Source: Lachnospiraceae bacterium
GTDB taxonomy: Bacteria; Bacillota; Clostridia; Lachnospirales; Lachnospiraceae
Assembly (NCBI GenBank): GCA_024692715.1
Contig: JAILMH010000015.1
Location: 1 to 64,000 of the forward strand
Length of the DNA: 64,000 bases
Reading direction: 5' to 3'
The position numbers and the translations under genes were made by a program. Below, piece by piece: positions 27,943 through 37,622 of the stretch; the stretch's first letter is position 1; each line of letters opens with the position of its first letter. A model generated the notes under the pieces. It saw nothing but the letters and a program-made list of their open reading frames with translations, was not told the DNA's origin and made no database searches.

Positions 27943-27956
27943 GTAGAGGACTAAAT

Positions 27957-28289
27957 ATGATTTTCCGTGCAGGACTGATTCTAATCGGAATAATCCTCAT
28001 TCTGACGCGAAAGCATACTGCGCCGCTGCTCGACAGGCTGGCGGCGCTTTTTTTGTCTGGCGGTGTAGAATTAGAGGTAAAAGATATAACAGCGGAGGAT
28101 GACATCTTGAACAACAAGACGAAGTGGAGAATGATCGTTATCGGCTATGTGATTTTTATTTTATTTGCCGTATTTTCAATCGTATCCATATTTACGCTGA
28201 ACAGCAAAATTAATACACTTTATGGCAGTGTGCAGAATCTTGAAGAAACAGTTCAGGAAATGCAGGCAGTAAGGGAGAGCACGGATTAA
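27957..28289 (+). CDS. Small hypothetical membrane protein with C-terminal coiled coil
   Basis: Not recognised. The 110-residue protein has a hydrophobic N-terminal helix (about 3-17), a second membrane helix (about 58-80) and a short heptad-like tail (LNSKINTLYGSVQNLEETV). It lies between rfbD and a GT-C-like membrane protein and stops immediately before the next GTG start. It may be an accessory subunit of polysaccharide assembly; this is inference from position. Confidence 0.65.
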   Translation: MIFRAGLILIGIILILTRKHTAPLLDRLAALFLSGGVELEVKDITAEDDILNNKTKWRMIVIGYVIFILFAVFSIVSIFTLNSKINTLYGSVQNLEETVQEMQAVRESTD

Positions 28290-29378
28290 GTGACACTTCA
28301 GATGTTAATGGGTATCATGATGATACCTGCCAATTTAATTTTATATTTTTTATTTGGTTCGCTTATCACAGCAAGGCGTGGAAATAAAGATTTTTCAATA
28401 TCCATGACTGTTTTGACAGGCTTTTTTGTGTATTATTGTTTATTTGATATACCTTGTCTCGTGATCATGCTGAACTGGCGCCCGTTAAGCTGGCTTGGAA
28501 ATCTCTGGGGAGTTTTAATGGGTATCATTTGCATAATTTCATGTATATTTAACCATAAGGTATGGAAAGATAAGTTTTCTCGGCTCATTGTGCTTCTAGC
28601 AAAGCATAAGGCATTTGCAGCTGCAGTTATTGTAATTGTTGCGGCGCAGCTTGCCATTATTTTGAATGCGTATCAGTTTACCCTTGATGCAGCGTATTAT
28701 GTTGCAAATGTTACAACGTCGCTTCAGACCAATACGATGAATATCTATGATCCGTATACAGGTGATTGGCTCAATCATTTTGAAATGAGATATTTGTTTG
28801 CAACATATCCGATGAATGATGCGGTATGGTGCTATTTGACGGGAATTCATCCGCTGCTTTGGACAAAGACGATCATGGCAGGTACTGCGCTGGTCATAAG
28901 TAATATCATATATTATCGAATTGCATTAGAGCTGTTTGGAAGGAAAACTTCAGCGATAGGCTCAATGTTATTTTTTGCAGGAGTTGTTAACTTTTTTTAT
29001 ATATCAATATTTACAAGCTCAAACTTCATGCTTACAAGAACATACGAAGGCAAGTCTTTGATAGGAAATATTGTCATGCCTATGATAATTTATATTTTCA
29101 TCAAGCTTAATGAAGAACATATAAGCCGCAGATTCTGGAGATTGCTGTTTCTGGTGTGCCTAGGATCAACAATACTTTCGAATTCGGCAAACATGCTTGT
29201 TCCGGCAATGGTTGGAGTATTTGGACTTCCCCTCGCGATTAGAAAGCGGAGTATAAAGGTAATTGTTAATTGCCTGATATGTATTATTCCGTGTGTGATA
29301 CTTTTACTTGCGTATGTAGGATACGTTAAGGGATTGTTCGTCTTTTATACATACCCGCCACTTTTTGGAAAGCATTGA
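28290..29378 (+). CDS. DUF6077/GT-C-like membrane protein, N-terminal part (possibly split gene)
   Basis: A 362-residue polytopic membrane protein with about nine hydrophobic segments. The extracytoplasmic loop FTLDAAYYVANVTTSL, with an early Asp, recalls GT-C lipid-linked sugar transferases and the Lachnospiraceae DUF6077 family. Translation starts at GTG directly after the previous stop. It ends abruptly at YPPLFGKH, and the next gene continues with membrane helices and a soluble C-terminal domain. A full-length homologue would probably span both, so this may be a broken gene or a two-chain version. Confidence 0.65.
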   Translation: MTLQMLMGIMMIPANLILYFLFGSLITARRGNKDFSISMTVLTGFFVYYCLFDIPCLVIMLNWRPLSWLGNLWGVLMGIICIISCIFNHKVWKDKFSRLIVLLAKHKAFAAAVIVIVAAQLAIILNAYQFTLDAAYYVANVTTSLQTNTMNIYDPYTGDWLNHFEMRYLFATYPMNDAVWCYLTGIHPLLWTKTIMAGTALVISNIIYYRIALELFGRKTSAIGSMLFFAGVVNFFYISIFTSSNFMLTRTYEGKSLIGNIVMPMIIYIFIKLNEEHISRRFWRLLFLVCLGSTILSNSANMLVPAMVGVFGLPLAIRKRSIKVIVNCLICIIPCVILLLAYVGYVKGLFVFYTYPPLFGKH

Positions 29379-29392
29379 TAGGGAAATAGATT

Positions 29393-30292
29393 ATGCAGAC
29401 GTTAACTGTCGCGGAAAGCGGCTTTTTATATATTTTTAAGTGTATAGAATATTATAGCAGTGGTTGTTTTTATCTGCTCCTTTATGCTGCAGCACTTGCT
29501 TTTATATTTTTTAAAGGAACAGAAAAAGAAAAAGCTGTTTTTTTGTGGCCGGGTATCGTCACATTATTAACAGTATTTAATCCTTTGACTCCGGTTGTTA
29601 TTAACAGCATTTTTGATATCAACAAGGAATATTATAGATTTTTGTGGATCGCACCTGTTACATTGGTACTTGCGTATATATCTGCAAGGTTTGTGGCACA
29701 GATGAATACGACCGGTGAAAGAATCATTGCTGCTGCAGGTATATGTTTGATACTTGCAGGGAGTGGAGTTTATCTTTATTCATCCGGATATACTAAAGCT
29801 GCTAATATTTATAAAATGCCTGAAGAAGTTATTCAGGTTGCGGATATTATTCATAAAGATAGTGATCACGAATATCCCAGAGCAGTATGCGATTACAATA
29901 TGAATATGGAGCTGAGACAGTATGATGCTTCGATAATGCTCACGGTAGATCGTGAAGCGTATATGAATGCTGTAGCCGGAGGAATCACAGATGATATGCT
30001 CAAATATGATGAAAATCCTGTAAACAGAATACTTGGAGTAGTAGTTATGGGAAGACAGATTCCTAAAGAGGATTTCATCAAAGCAATGGACGACAGCAAT
30101 ACCGAATATATCGTGCTCGATCATTATAGTTCGATGCAGTATTACTTAAAAAAAGCCGGCCTTAAAAAAATTGGTGAGACCGGGACAAGGGTGATATATC
30201 GTTATACTTCAAAAAATACGGAGGTATTTACTCTGCCTGATTACAGCGAAGTCTGGAAACAGCAGAAGTTTTTAAGTTTATGGCAGCATTAA
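29393..30292 (+). CDS. Membrane protein with C-terminal soluble domain, likely the second half of the upstream gene
   Basis: A 299-residue protein. About four membrane segments (residues 27-135) precede a soluble, mixed alpha/beta domain ending in NTEYIVLDHYSSMQYYLKK and TGTRVIYRY, as seen at the C-terminus of large GT-C-type membrane enzymes. It begins 14 bases after the upstream stop, in a different frame, with an AGGGAAAT site before the ATG. Both the upstream frame and its own frame carry stops in the gap (TGA/TAG), so one simple indel would not rejoin them. It overlaps the next glycosyltransferase by 13 bases. Confidence 0.65.
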   Translation: MQTLTVAESGFLYIFKCIEYYSSGCFYLLLYAAALAFIFFKGTEKEKAVFLWPGIVTLLTVFNPLTPVVINSIFDINKEYYRFLWIAPVTLVLAYISARFVAQMNTTGERIIAAAGICLILAGSGVYLYSSGYTKAANIYKMPEEVIQVADIIHKDSDHEYPRAVCDYNMNMELRQYDASIMLTVDREAYMNAVAGGITDDMLKYDENPVNRILGVVVMGRQIPKEDFIKAMDDSNTEYIVLDHYSSMQYYLKKAGLKKIGETGTRVIYRYTSKNTEVFTLPDYSEVWKQQKFLSLWQH

Positions 30293-31146
30293 CAGTATTT
30301 ACACCTACATATAACAGAGCGGGACTTTTACAAAGAGTCTATGATAGTTTAGCAGAACAGACGAATCATGATTTCGAATGGCTCATTGTTGATGATGGAT
30401 CAACAGATTCAACAGAGAGTGTAGTAAAGAGATTTATAGCAGAAAATAAGATAGAAATACACTATTTCCACCGTGAAAACGGTGGGAAGATGCGTTCGCA
30501 TAACGACGGAGTTAAAAATGCAGCTTCGCCGCTTTTTGTGTGTCTTGATTCAGATGATTGTTTTACAAAGACAGCAGTTGATGATATATTGAATGCATGG
30601 AAAAAGTGCAGAGAAGATAAAAAGTGTGCCGGTATTGTAGCACATAAGGGTGTTAGTGAAACAGAGATCCTGTACAATGAAGAGTTTCCGGAGGTTGAGA
30701 AAACTTCGCTTTTGGATCTGAGAATAAGAGGATTCAATGGAGAAACAACGCTGGTGTTCAGGACGGAAGTTCTTAAAGATAATCTTTTTCCTGAAATTGA
30801 TTATGAAAAGTACGTTCCGGAGGATTATGTATATGATCTTATCGGACAAAAATATTATCTTAAGGTGTTGCCTAAAATTTTGACAATATGCGAGCTTGTA
30901 GAAGAGGGTTATACTGCAAAAGTGGATGAGTTAAGATGGAATAATCCTACAGCATGGTACTTATACTATGTGAATAGAGCAAAGTTTACTCCGTGGTCTG
31001 CACTTAAGCTGAAATATGCAGCACATTGTCTTAGATTTGCGTTGATGGCAGAAAGTGATTATAAGCAGAAAAATCGACTTCCCTTTTTGTTAATTCTAGC
31101 GGGAGTGCCGGGATTTTTACTGCTTTCATTGAGAAGAAAGCTATAA
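30280..31146 (+). CDS. Glycosyltransferase family 2
   Basis: A 288-residue GT-A fold glycosyltransferase. It begins LTVFTPTYNRAGLL, then WLIVDDGSTDST (nucleotide binding) and a DSDDCF metal motif (about residue 85), with a catalytic-region PEDYVYDLIGQKY later. A C-terminal hydrophobic stretch (LPFLLILAGVPGFLLL) could anchor it to the membrane. It adds a sugar to the lipid-linked repeat unit; donor and acceptor are not deducible. It overlaps the upstream gene by 13 bases and abuts the sugar transferase gene. Confidence 0.87.
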   Translation: MAALTVFTPTYNRAGLLQRVYDSLAEQTNHDFEWLIVDDGSTDSTESVVKRFIAENKIEIHYFHRENGGKMRSHNDGVKNAASPLFVCLDSDDCFTKTAVDDILNAWKKCREDKKCAGIVAHKGVSETEILYNEEFPEVEKTSLLDLRIRGFNGETTLVFRTEVLKDNLFPEIDYEKYVPEDYVYDLIGQKYYLKVLPKILTICELVEEGYTAKVDELRWNNPTAWYLYYVNRAKFTPWSALKLKYAAHCLRFALMAESDYKQKNRLPFLLILAGVPGFLLLSLRRKL

Positions 31147-32535
31147 ATGAGACGAATAAAATCAGAAGAGGCGCTTAAGCGCTTATATACTTTAGCGGCA
31201 TGTACGGTAATGATAGCAGTGGATGCGTTATTAGCACTGTATGTGCTTCATAATGTTTATAATAATGAATTCAGAACACAGCTGTACTTTAGAGGACATC
31301 TCTTTGTAATGACGATGTATGTAGGAGTTGTCCTTTTTCTGGGACAGGTATTTGGAGGCTTGCTGGTCGGAGTAAGGCGAGCGGGTGAAGTGATGTTTTC
31401 CTTTGTATTTACAGCAGTTATGTCAGATGCCTTTTTTTATCTGATAGCAATGTTGTTGTCATATAAGGTTCCTAACCCGTTTCCGTTGATATTGGTCTTT
31501 GGATTACAGATCTTATTTAGTTGTGGCTGGATTTCTGCTACGGCAGCTTTTTATAGGAACAGATTTAAGCCGTATGATGTGCTGCTTATATATGGTGGAG
31601 AGTCGATACATAATTTTGTCGAAAAACTTGCCACAAGAAGGGATCAGTTTCATATAGCCGAGTCAGTCAGTGCTTCTGAGGAAGAGAAGAAGATACAGGC
31701 GCTTATAGATTCATATAATACAATAATGTTGTGGGATATTCCGACAGATCAGAGAAATCCTATCTATAAGTATTGTTATGAACGTTCGAAACGTATATAT
31801 GTAATGCCAAAAATATCAGATATCATACTGAATGGTTCTGAACCGGTGCATTTGTTTGATACGCCATTACTGCTTACGGATTCTAATCCTTTACAGTATG
31901 AGGAACGTGTTATTAAACGATTGATGGATATAGTGATAGCTTCTATATTGCTGGTGCTTACTTCTCCATTTATGATAATTACAGCGCTTGCAGTCAAGCT
32001 TTACGATGGTGGGCCGGCTCTGTACAAACAGGTCAGGTGTACGGTCAATGGACGAAAATTTTATATATATAAATTCAGAAGTATGATCATGAATGCTGAA
32101 AAGGCTGGTGTGGCAGTGCTTGCAGCAGAATCAGATCCAAGAATCACTCCGGTAGGACGATTCATCAGAGCATGTAGACTGGATGAGCTTCCGCAGCTTA
32201 TAAATGTGCTGAAAGGTGATATGTCTTTCGTAGGCCCCAGACCTGAAAGACCTGAATTTATAGAAAAATATTCGGAAACAATGCCTGAATTTACTTATAG
32301 AATGAAGGTAAGAGCGGGTATTACGGGTTATGCGCAGTTATATGGTAAATATAATACATTGCCATACGACAAGCTTAAATTTGATTTGTACTATATTGAG
32401 CAGTATTCATTATGGCTCGATATAAAGCTTATGATTCTTACAGTAAAAATACTATTCATGAAAGAAAGCACAGAAGGTGCTCATGAAAAAGTAACTGCAG
32501 GGGTGCAGAAAAATTCTTCCAGTGAAGAAGATTAA
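31147..32535 (+). CDS. Initiating polyprenyl-phosphate sugar-1-phosphate transferase
   Basis: A 462-residue protein of the WbaP/WcaJ/CpsE class. N-terminal membrane helices lie at about 15-35, 50-75 and 85-130. A cytoplasmic Rossmann-like domain (about 140-240) leads to the catalytic bacterial sugar transferase domain: KRLMDIVIASILLVLTSP re-entrant helix, YKFRSM, RLDELPQLINVLKGDMSFVGPRPE and TGYAQLYGKYNTLPYDKLKFD. It transfers a sugar phosphate to undecaprenyl phosphate, starting repeat-unit synthesis at the inner face of the membrane. It is the only initiating enzyme in the cluster. Confidence 0.94.
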   Translation: MRRIKSEEALKRLYTLAACTVMIAVDALLALYVLHNVYNNEFRTQLYFRGHLFVMTMYVGVVLFLGQVFGGLLVGVRRAGEVMFSFVFTAVMSDAFFYLIAMLLSYKVPNPFPLILVFGLQILFSCGWISATAAFYRNRFKPYDVLLIYGGESIHNFVEKLATRRDQFHIAESVSASEEEKKIQALIDSYNTIMLWDIPTDQRNPIYKYCYERSKRIYVMPKISDIILNGSEPVHLFDTPLLLTDSNPLQYEERVIKRLMDIVIASILLVLTSPFMIITALAVKLYDGGPALYKQVRCTVNGRKFYIYKFRSMIMNAEKAGVAVLAAESDPRITPVGRFIRACRLDELPQLINVLKGDMSFVGPRPERPEFIEKYSETMPEFTYRMKVRAGITGYAQLYGKYNTLPYDKLKFDLYYIEQYSLWLDIKLMILTVKILFMKESTEGAHEKVTAGVQKNSSSEED

Positions 32536-32552
32536 CCCGGAGGGTACAGAGA

Positions 32553-33320
32553 ATGGCAGAAGTTTCGGTAATTATTCCTGTTCATAATGCAGGACGTTTT
32601 ATAGAAGATACGGTTCGTTCTGTAATGGCAGAGACGTATAGTGACTGGGAAATATTGCTGGTCGAGGATCACTCGACTGATAACAGTCTGAAATGTATAG
32701 GCTATATAATGGAGGAATTCCAGACAAAAGGGCTTGAAGGCAGAATCCGGTTATTGATGACCGGTGAGAAAAGAGGCGCGGCTGCGGCCAGGAATGTAGG
32801 TATAGAGGCAGCAGAAGGAAGATATATAACTTTTCTTGATGCAGATGATCTATGGGAACCGCCAAAGCTTAAAATGCAGCTTGATTTTATGCATAAGATG
32901 AATGCAGCGTTTTCCTTCACAGGCTATGAGTTTGCAGATGAGACAGGCGTGGGAATCGATAAGATAGTCAGAGTTCCGCAAAAGATGAGTTACAAAGATG
33001 CTTTGAAGAATACTACTATTTTCACCAGCACAGTTATGTTTGATACGGCAAAGATAGATAAAGACATTATAATGATGCCGGATGTTCCGAGTGAAGATAC
33101 AGCTACATGGTGGAAAGTGCTTAAGGAAGGCTATACTGCATATGGACTTAACAGACCGCTTACGCTTTATCGCAGAAGCAGTGGAACTCTTTCTTCTAAT
33201 AAAAACGAGGCCATTAAAAGAATTTGGAATTTATATCGAAACGTTGAAGGTATGGGGATATTAAGAAGTGCCTGGTGCTTTTCTTTCTATGCACTGCATG
33301 CAGTCTGGAGACGTTTATGA
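32553..33320 (+). CDS. Glycosyltransferase family 2
   Basis: A 255-residue GT-A enzyme with EVSVIIPVHNAGRFIEDT, ILLVEDHSTDNS (Glu in place of the usual first Asp of VDDGSTD), AARNVGIEAAEG and FLDADDLWEP. The C-terminal half (SEDTATWWKVLKEGYTAYGL) is typical of capsular glycosyltransferases such as the amylovoran/EpsJ type. CCGGAGGG precedes ATG, and the gene overlaps the next one by ATGA. The substrate is unknown. Confidence 0.88.
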   Translation: MAEVSVIIPVHNAGRFIEDTVRSVMAETYSDWEILLVEDHSTDNSLKCIGYIMEEFQTKGLEGRIRLLMTGEKRGAAAARNVGIEAAEGRYITFLDADDLWEPPKLKMQLDFMHKMNAAFSFTGYEFADETGVGIDKIVRVPQKMSYKDALKNTTIFTSTVMFDTAKIDKDIIMMPDVPSEDTATWWKVLKEGYTAYGLNRPLTLYRRSSGTLSSNKNEAIKRIWNLYRNVEGMGILRSAWCFSFYALHAVWRRL

Positions 33321-34138
33321 ATAATAGTAACAGCGTCAGCCGTCTGGAGGTTTTGCTTTCATGCATGCATCTGGACGGCTGGAATTATATAAACCACCTG
33401 AATATCAAAGGAAATGTGACTTTGATAAATCAATGTGATCATGATTCTGAAGAATATATTGAGGACGGTTCTAGAAAAATCAATTATATATCGACGGTTG
33501 AGAGAGGACTTTCTAAAAGCAGAAATATGGCTTTGAAGAAGGCATCTTCTGAGTTTTGCATATTCGCGGATAACGACGTATGTTATGTTGATGATTATGA
33601 GGAAATAATCACCAGAAGTTTTGATGAAAATCCGGAAGCTGATATAATTGCCTTCTTTATAGAAAGACCGGAGAGACATCAGCCAATATATGATAAAGTA
33701 CGTTTTATGGAACGCTTTCATACGATGAAGATTTTTTCGCCTGAAGTTGCATTTAGGCTTGATACGGTCAGAAAAAAGGGGCTCTGTATGGATGAAGCAT
33801 TTGGAGCAGGAGCCGAATTTTCAATGGGGGAAGAAAATATTTTTTTGTTTGATGCCATGAGAGCAGGGCTTAAAATATTATATGTTCCAATTAAAATTGC
33901 GGGTTTACTTGATACAGAATCAACCTGGTTTAAGGGATATACGGAGAAATTTTTCAGAGATCGCGGTGCGGGATATTATAGAATGTGGAAGTGGGGGCAT
34001 CACTTATTAATATGGCAGTTCGCGATCAGGAAATATAAAGTTTATAAAAACGATATGTCACTTTTAAAGGCAATCGGATGCATGTATAAGGGGGTAGCGG
34101 AGTATGAGCGATGTAAGAGTTTTTCTTATAGGGGATGA
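33317..34138 (+). CDS. Glycosyltransferase family 2 (divergent)
   Basis: A 273-residue protein. The N-terminus differs from standard GT2 (SRLEVLLSCMHLDGWNYINHLNI, NQCDHDS), but ERGLSKSRNMALKKA and FADNDVCYVDDYEE (metal motif DND) identify the family. The middle (GAGAEFSMGEENIFLFDAMRAG) carries the presumed catalytic Asp/Glu. I chose ATG 33317, which overlaps the upstream stop as ATGA, rather than an earlier in-frame ATG at 33275. It overlaps the following GT4 gene by 35 bases, a long overlap. Confidence 0.8.
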   Translation: MNNSNSVSRLEVLLSCMHLDGWNYINHLNIKGNVTLINQCDHDSEEYIEDGSRKINYISTVERGLSKSRNMALKKASSEFCIFADNDVCYVDDYEEIITRSFDENPEADIIAFFIERPERHQPIYDKVRFMERFHTMKIFSPEVAFRLDTVRKKGLCMDEAFGAGAEFSMGEENIFLFDAMRAGLKILYVPIKIAGLLDTESTWFKGYTEKFFRDRGAGYYRMWKWGHHLLIWQFAIRKYKVYKNDMSLLKAIGCMYKGVAEYERCKSFSYRG

Positions 34139-35117
34139 TTGGTCAGGAACAGGACCGGCAAATGTAACAAGGGCATATCGAGACCATTTGCCTGAAAATA
34201 CGCTGTATCTTAAAGAAAAAAATAAAGTAAAGCGTGCTATAGAGCTGGCAGTTAAAATGAAGAAGGCTGATTGTGCATTTTTTTCAGGGCACTCAAGACA
34301 AAATATACTGGGAATGAAGCTTGCAGCTATGAAGGGGATTCCGAGTATTTATCTGATGCATGGATGTGTCGAGTATGAAAACATGCTTAACCGTGTTCCT
34401 AATGACAGGATGGCTGATGACGAGAAGGAAATGATGGAAAGAGCTGATCTTCTTCTTGCTGTTTCAAGACAGTTTGAGACATGGCTTAAGGAACATTATC
34501 CTAAGTATAAGGATAAGATCAGTCATCTGACTAATGGTATAGATTGGGACAGCTTAAAGGTAAACGAAAATGTTGAGAAGCATGGAGAATTTTCAATAAT
34601 TTCAGTTGGCGGAGGTATGCCAAGAAAGAAGATTATAAATATCTGTAAGGCAATTGATATACTCAGAAAGTCAGGGGTCAGCGGCATAACGCTTACAGTG
34701 GCAGGTGCTGATGGCGCTGATACAGAAGAAATCAACAAGTACGAATTTGTAAACAATGTTGGGCTTGTTAGAGCAGATAAAATGCTTGAGTTATATAGTA
34801 AGTCGAGAATTTTTGTGCAAAATAGTGTTTTTGAGACATTTGGTCTGGCACCTGTAGAAGCTTTGCTTTCAGGATGCGATATATTATTGTCGCGTAAATG
34901 CGGCGTTTTATCAAGTCTTGGAGGCATAAATGATACGGACCTGATAAATGATTATGAGGATGTTGATGAAATCGCATCTAAACTTAGAGAAATATTGCTT
35001 AAAGGCAATAATGCCAGAATTCTCTCTAATACAAATAAGGAGCATACATCATGGGAAAATCGATCGAAAGAACTTATGACGATCGCAGAGAAAATGGTAA
35101 GTCAAGGTCAATCCTGA
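34104..35117 (+). CDS. Glycosyltransferase family 4 (GT-B fold)
   Basis: A 337-residue GT-B glycosyltransferase. The N-terminal half binds the acceptor (FLIGDDWSGTGPANVTRAY, SIYLMHGC). The C-terminal half shows ISVGGGMPRKKI, and the nucleotide-sugar motif SVFETFGLAPVEALLSGC fits the E-x7-E signature of family 4. Its start lies inside the end of the previous gene with AAGGGGGT upstream, and its end overlaps the next membrane protein by 67 bases, so translation is strongly coupled. Confidence 0.88.
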   Translation: MSDVRVFLIGDDWSGTGPANVTRAYRDHLPENTLYLKEKNKVKRAIELAVKMKKADCAFFSGHSRQNILGMKLAAMKGIPSIYLMHGCVEYENMLNRVPNDRMADDEKEMMERADLLLAVSRQFETWLKEHYPKYKDKISHLTNGIDWDSLKVNENVEKHGEFSIISVGGGMPRKKIINICKAIDILRKSGVSGITLTVAGADGADTEEINKYEFVNNVGLVRADKMLELYSKSRIFVQNSVFETFGLAPVEALLSGCDILLSRKCGVLSSLGGINDTDLINDYEDVDEIASKLREILLKGNNARILSNTNKEHTSWENRSKELMTIAEKMVSQGQS

Positions 35118-36217
35118 CTTGGGCAGCATTAATTATTTTAATGATTTTTTATATGGGAACGTGGACGTTTCCGCTTTTTTATCACTACACAGAGAAATTT
35201 AATACGCTGATAGTATTCGTTTCTCTTGGAATGCTTTTTTTAGCACATGTGGATATTATAGAAAAGTTAAAAAGCAGAGAACCACAGTTTATAGTTCTTG
35301 CGGCTACGCTGGTTCTGGCAGCTGTAAATCTATTTATAATAGGTTCAAATAAAGGCTGCATACTGATTCTTGCCAATTTTTTGATAATATGGTATCTTGC
35401 GCCGTTCGTAAAATTTGACAGCAGGCAGCAAAAGGCTTTAGAAGTGTTCTTTTTAATTATGTTTGCTTCATGGTTTGTTTATGACAGAGCTTTTTCGTAC
35501 AATTCCAATACCGGAGCTACAGTAACTGTATTTACATTTCTTGGCGCTATGATACTTCTTACAAAGCTGACGGCCAAAAAAGAAATCTACGGATTTTTCA
35601 TAGTACTTGCTTCAATTCGTGTTGTTACATTGGTGCTCTGGCATTTGGCCAGGGGTGCATTTATAGCATTTGCGCTGTATATGACATTTTATTATATTGT
35701 TCCAAAGAAATGGTGGAGCGGAAGAAAGCGTTATTTAGCCTTAACACTTTTTGCGACCTTTGGATCGATTGGGTTTGTTATATTTTACGTTGCTCTTGCA
35801 TCTACAGGATTTAATATGCAGCTCCCTTTCTTTTATAAGAGTATCTTTTCGGGAAGAGAGCAGATATGGCTGGAAGTTTGGGACATACTGAAGAATAATA
35901 TATTGACAGGAATTGGTTCCGGAAGACAGCTCAAGTCTTTTGTAGAATACAATATGCATAATGCAATGTATGATATCCTCGCAGTTCATGGCCTGCCGGT
36001 ATTTCTGCTTTCCATGTATCTGATAGTATCAAGGCTTAGATTACTTCAGACCGGACTTGAGAACATGGACAAGATCAGAATATGCGCTGCTGCAGCTATA
36101 TTTGCAATATTTATAGAATCATTTATCGATATGGATCTTATGTGGGCTGATTATTCGCCATTGTTAATATTCCTTACAACTACTGCATTTTCTGGAAGAG
36201 AGGAAAGCAATGGTTGA
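35051..36217 (+). CDS. O-antigen ligase/polymerase-like membrane protein (Wzy 1)
   Basis: A 388-residue protein with about ten membrane segments. The long extracytoplasmic loop contains the Wzy/WaaL pattern SIFSGREQIWLEVWDILKNN, then LTGIGSG and a His-containing MHNAMYDILAVHG. Such proteins polymerise lipid-linked repeat units or ligate polymer outside the membrane. The start is inside the GT4 gene with AAGGAG eight bases before ATG. It is clearly paralogous to the gene at 37607 in the loop region. Polymerase versus ligase cannot be told from sequence. Confidence 0.85.
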   Translation: MGKSIERTYDDRRENGKSRSILTWAALIILMIFYMGTWTFPLFYHYTEKFNTLIVFVSLGMLFLAHVDIIEKLKSREPQFIVLAATLVLAAVNLFIIGSNKGCILILANFLIIWYLAPFVKFDSRQQKALEVFFLIMFASWFVYDRAFSYNSNTGATVTVFTFLGAMILLTKLTAKKEIYGFFIVLASIRVVTLVLWHLARGAFIAFALYMTFYYIVPKKWWSGRKRYLALTLFATFGSIGFVIFYVALASTGFNMQLPFFYKSIFSGREQIWLEVWDILKNNILTGIGSGRQLKSFVEYNMHNAMYDILAVHGLPVFLLSMYLIVSRLRLLQTGLENMDKIRICAAAAIFAIFIESFIDMDLMWADYSPLLIFLTTTAFSGREESNG

Positions 36218-37622
36218 AGGAAAATATAAATATCTGTTTAAGAATATGGCGCTTTTTACCATAAGCAGTTTTGTTTCAAAGCTGCTGGTATTTTTGCTGG
36301 TGCCATTTTATACTTCTGTACTTACAGAGGCTGAATATGGTATTGCTGATGTAATGCAGACAACCTTGCTGTTGCTTGTACCGCTTTTAACATTAAATGC
36401 AGGAGAGGCAGCGCTCAGGTTTGGATTAGATCCGGATTCCAATAAAGGCGAGATACTTAGATCCGGAATCAATCGTGTATTAAGATCAGATGTGATCGTT
36501 GTTGTGATTAGTGCTTTTGCGATAATTCTATCGGGAATAGGTTTTATAGATATAGAGCAGCAATATATTTTATTTTTTATATTGCTGTTTATTTGTGATA
36601 GTTTTTATGAGTATATGCTTCTTTATTGTCAGGGAACAGAAAGAGTTCAGATAATGATAATGGGAAGTGTTTCATGTACATTTTTTGTAATAGTGTCAAA
36701 CCTGATTTTTCTTTTAGGCCTTAATCTGGGACTGTATGGATATCTTATAGCGCAGATGATAGCATATGTTGGATCTGGGGTATTGATGTTCAATCTTTCA
36801 GAGGGACCGAAGTTATTAAGAGAAAATTCGGTTAATAGGCGGCTTGACGGAGAGATGAAAGAATATGGATCGTCAATGCTGCTTTACTCGACTTCGAGTT
36901 GGATAAACAATGCGCTGGATAGATATTATATACTGGCTTTACTCGGAGCAAGTCAAAATGGATTATATGGTGCGGCATATAAAATCCCTGCAATCCTACA
37001 GGTGTTCCAGGGGATTTTTGCCCAGGCATGGCAGATGTCAGCTGCTAAAGAGTATCAAAGAGAACAGCGTGATAAATTCTTTTCTAACATGTATCGTGTT
37101 TATAATGCATGTCTGGTCGTAGGATGTGCGGGATTGATATGGCTATTAAAAATCATAGCTGGGTTTATGTTCCAGAAATCTTTTTTTGAAGCATGGGTGC
37201 TTGTTCCTCCGCTGCTTATTTCGGTAATATTCGGTGCGTTGGAAGGATTTCTCGGAAGTATATGTCTTGCGTTTAAGGATGGAAAAAGTATAGGAAGAGC
37301 TACGGGCGCAGGTGCGATCGTTAACATAGTATTGAATTATTTCTTTATTTTAGAGTTCAGTACTATGGGAGCAGCAATGGCTACACTTGCTTCATATTTT
37401 ACAATGTTTATACTGGCATTGATCATGGTGAGAAAATATGTAAAATTACGAATACATTTATTTAGAGATATCGTAGCATATGCATTATTGATTATAGAAG
37501 CGCTGCTGGTCATATTTAATATGAAGAATTATATGACATTAAACGGGATGATCGTGGTTATCCTTTCGGCTATGTATATCCAGGAGTTGACGGAAATGGT
37601 GAAAAAATGTCTGAAAAAATGA
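36210..37622 (+). CDS. Polysaccharide flippase (Wzx type, MOP superfamily)
   Basis: A 470-residue membrane protein with about 12-14 helices. The N-terminal FKNMALFTISSFVSKLLVFLLVPFYT and TEAEYGIADVMQT are typical of oligosaccharide flippases that move undecaprenyl-PP-linked repeat units to the outer face. Later YILALLGASQNGLYGAAYKIP also matches. It overlaps the upstream Wzy by eight bases and the downstream Wzy by 16, so flippase and two polymerase/ligase genes form a coupled block. Confidence 0.92.
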   Translation: MVEGKYKYLFKNMALFTISSFVSKLLVFLLVPFYTSVLTEAEYGIADVMQTTLLLLVPLLTLNAGEAALRFGLDPDSNKGEILRSGINRVLRSDVIVVVISAFAIILSGIGFIDIEQQYILFFILLFICDSFYEYMLLYCQGTERVQIMIMGSVSCTFFVIVSNLIFLLGLNLGLYGYLIAQMIAYVGSGVLMFNLSEGPKLLRENSVNRRLDGEMKEYGSSMLLYSTSSWINNALDRYYILALLGASQNGLYGAAYKIPAILQVFQGIFAQAWQMSAAKEYQREQRDKFFSNMYRVYNACLVVGCAGLIWLLKIIAGFMFQKSFFEAWVLVPPLLISVIFGALEGFLGSICLAFKDGKSIGRATGAGAIVNIVLNYFFILEFSTMGAAMATLASYFTMFILALIMVRKYVKLRIHLFRDIVAYALLIIEALLVIFNMKNYMTLNGMIVVILSAMYIQELTEMVKKCLKK

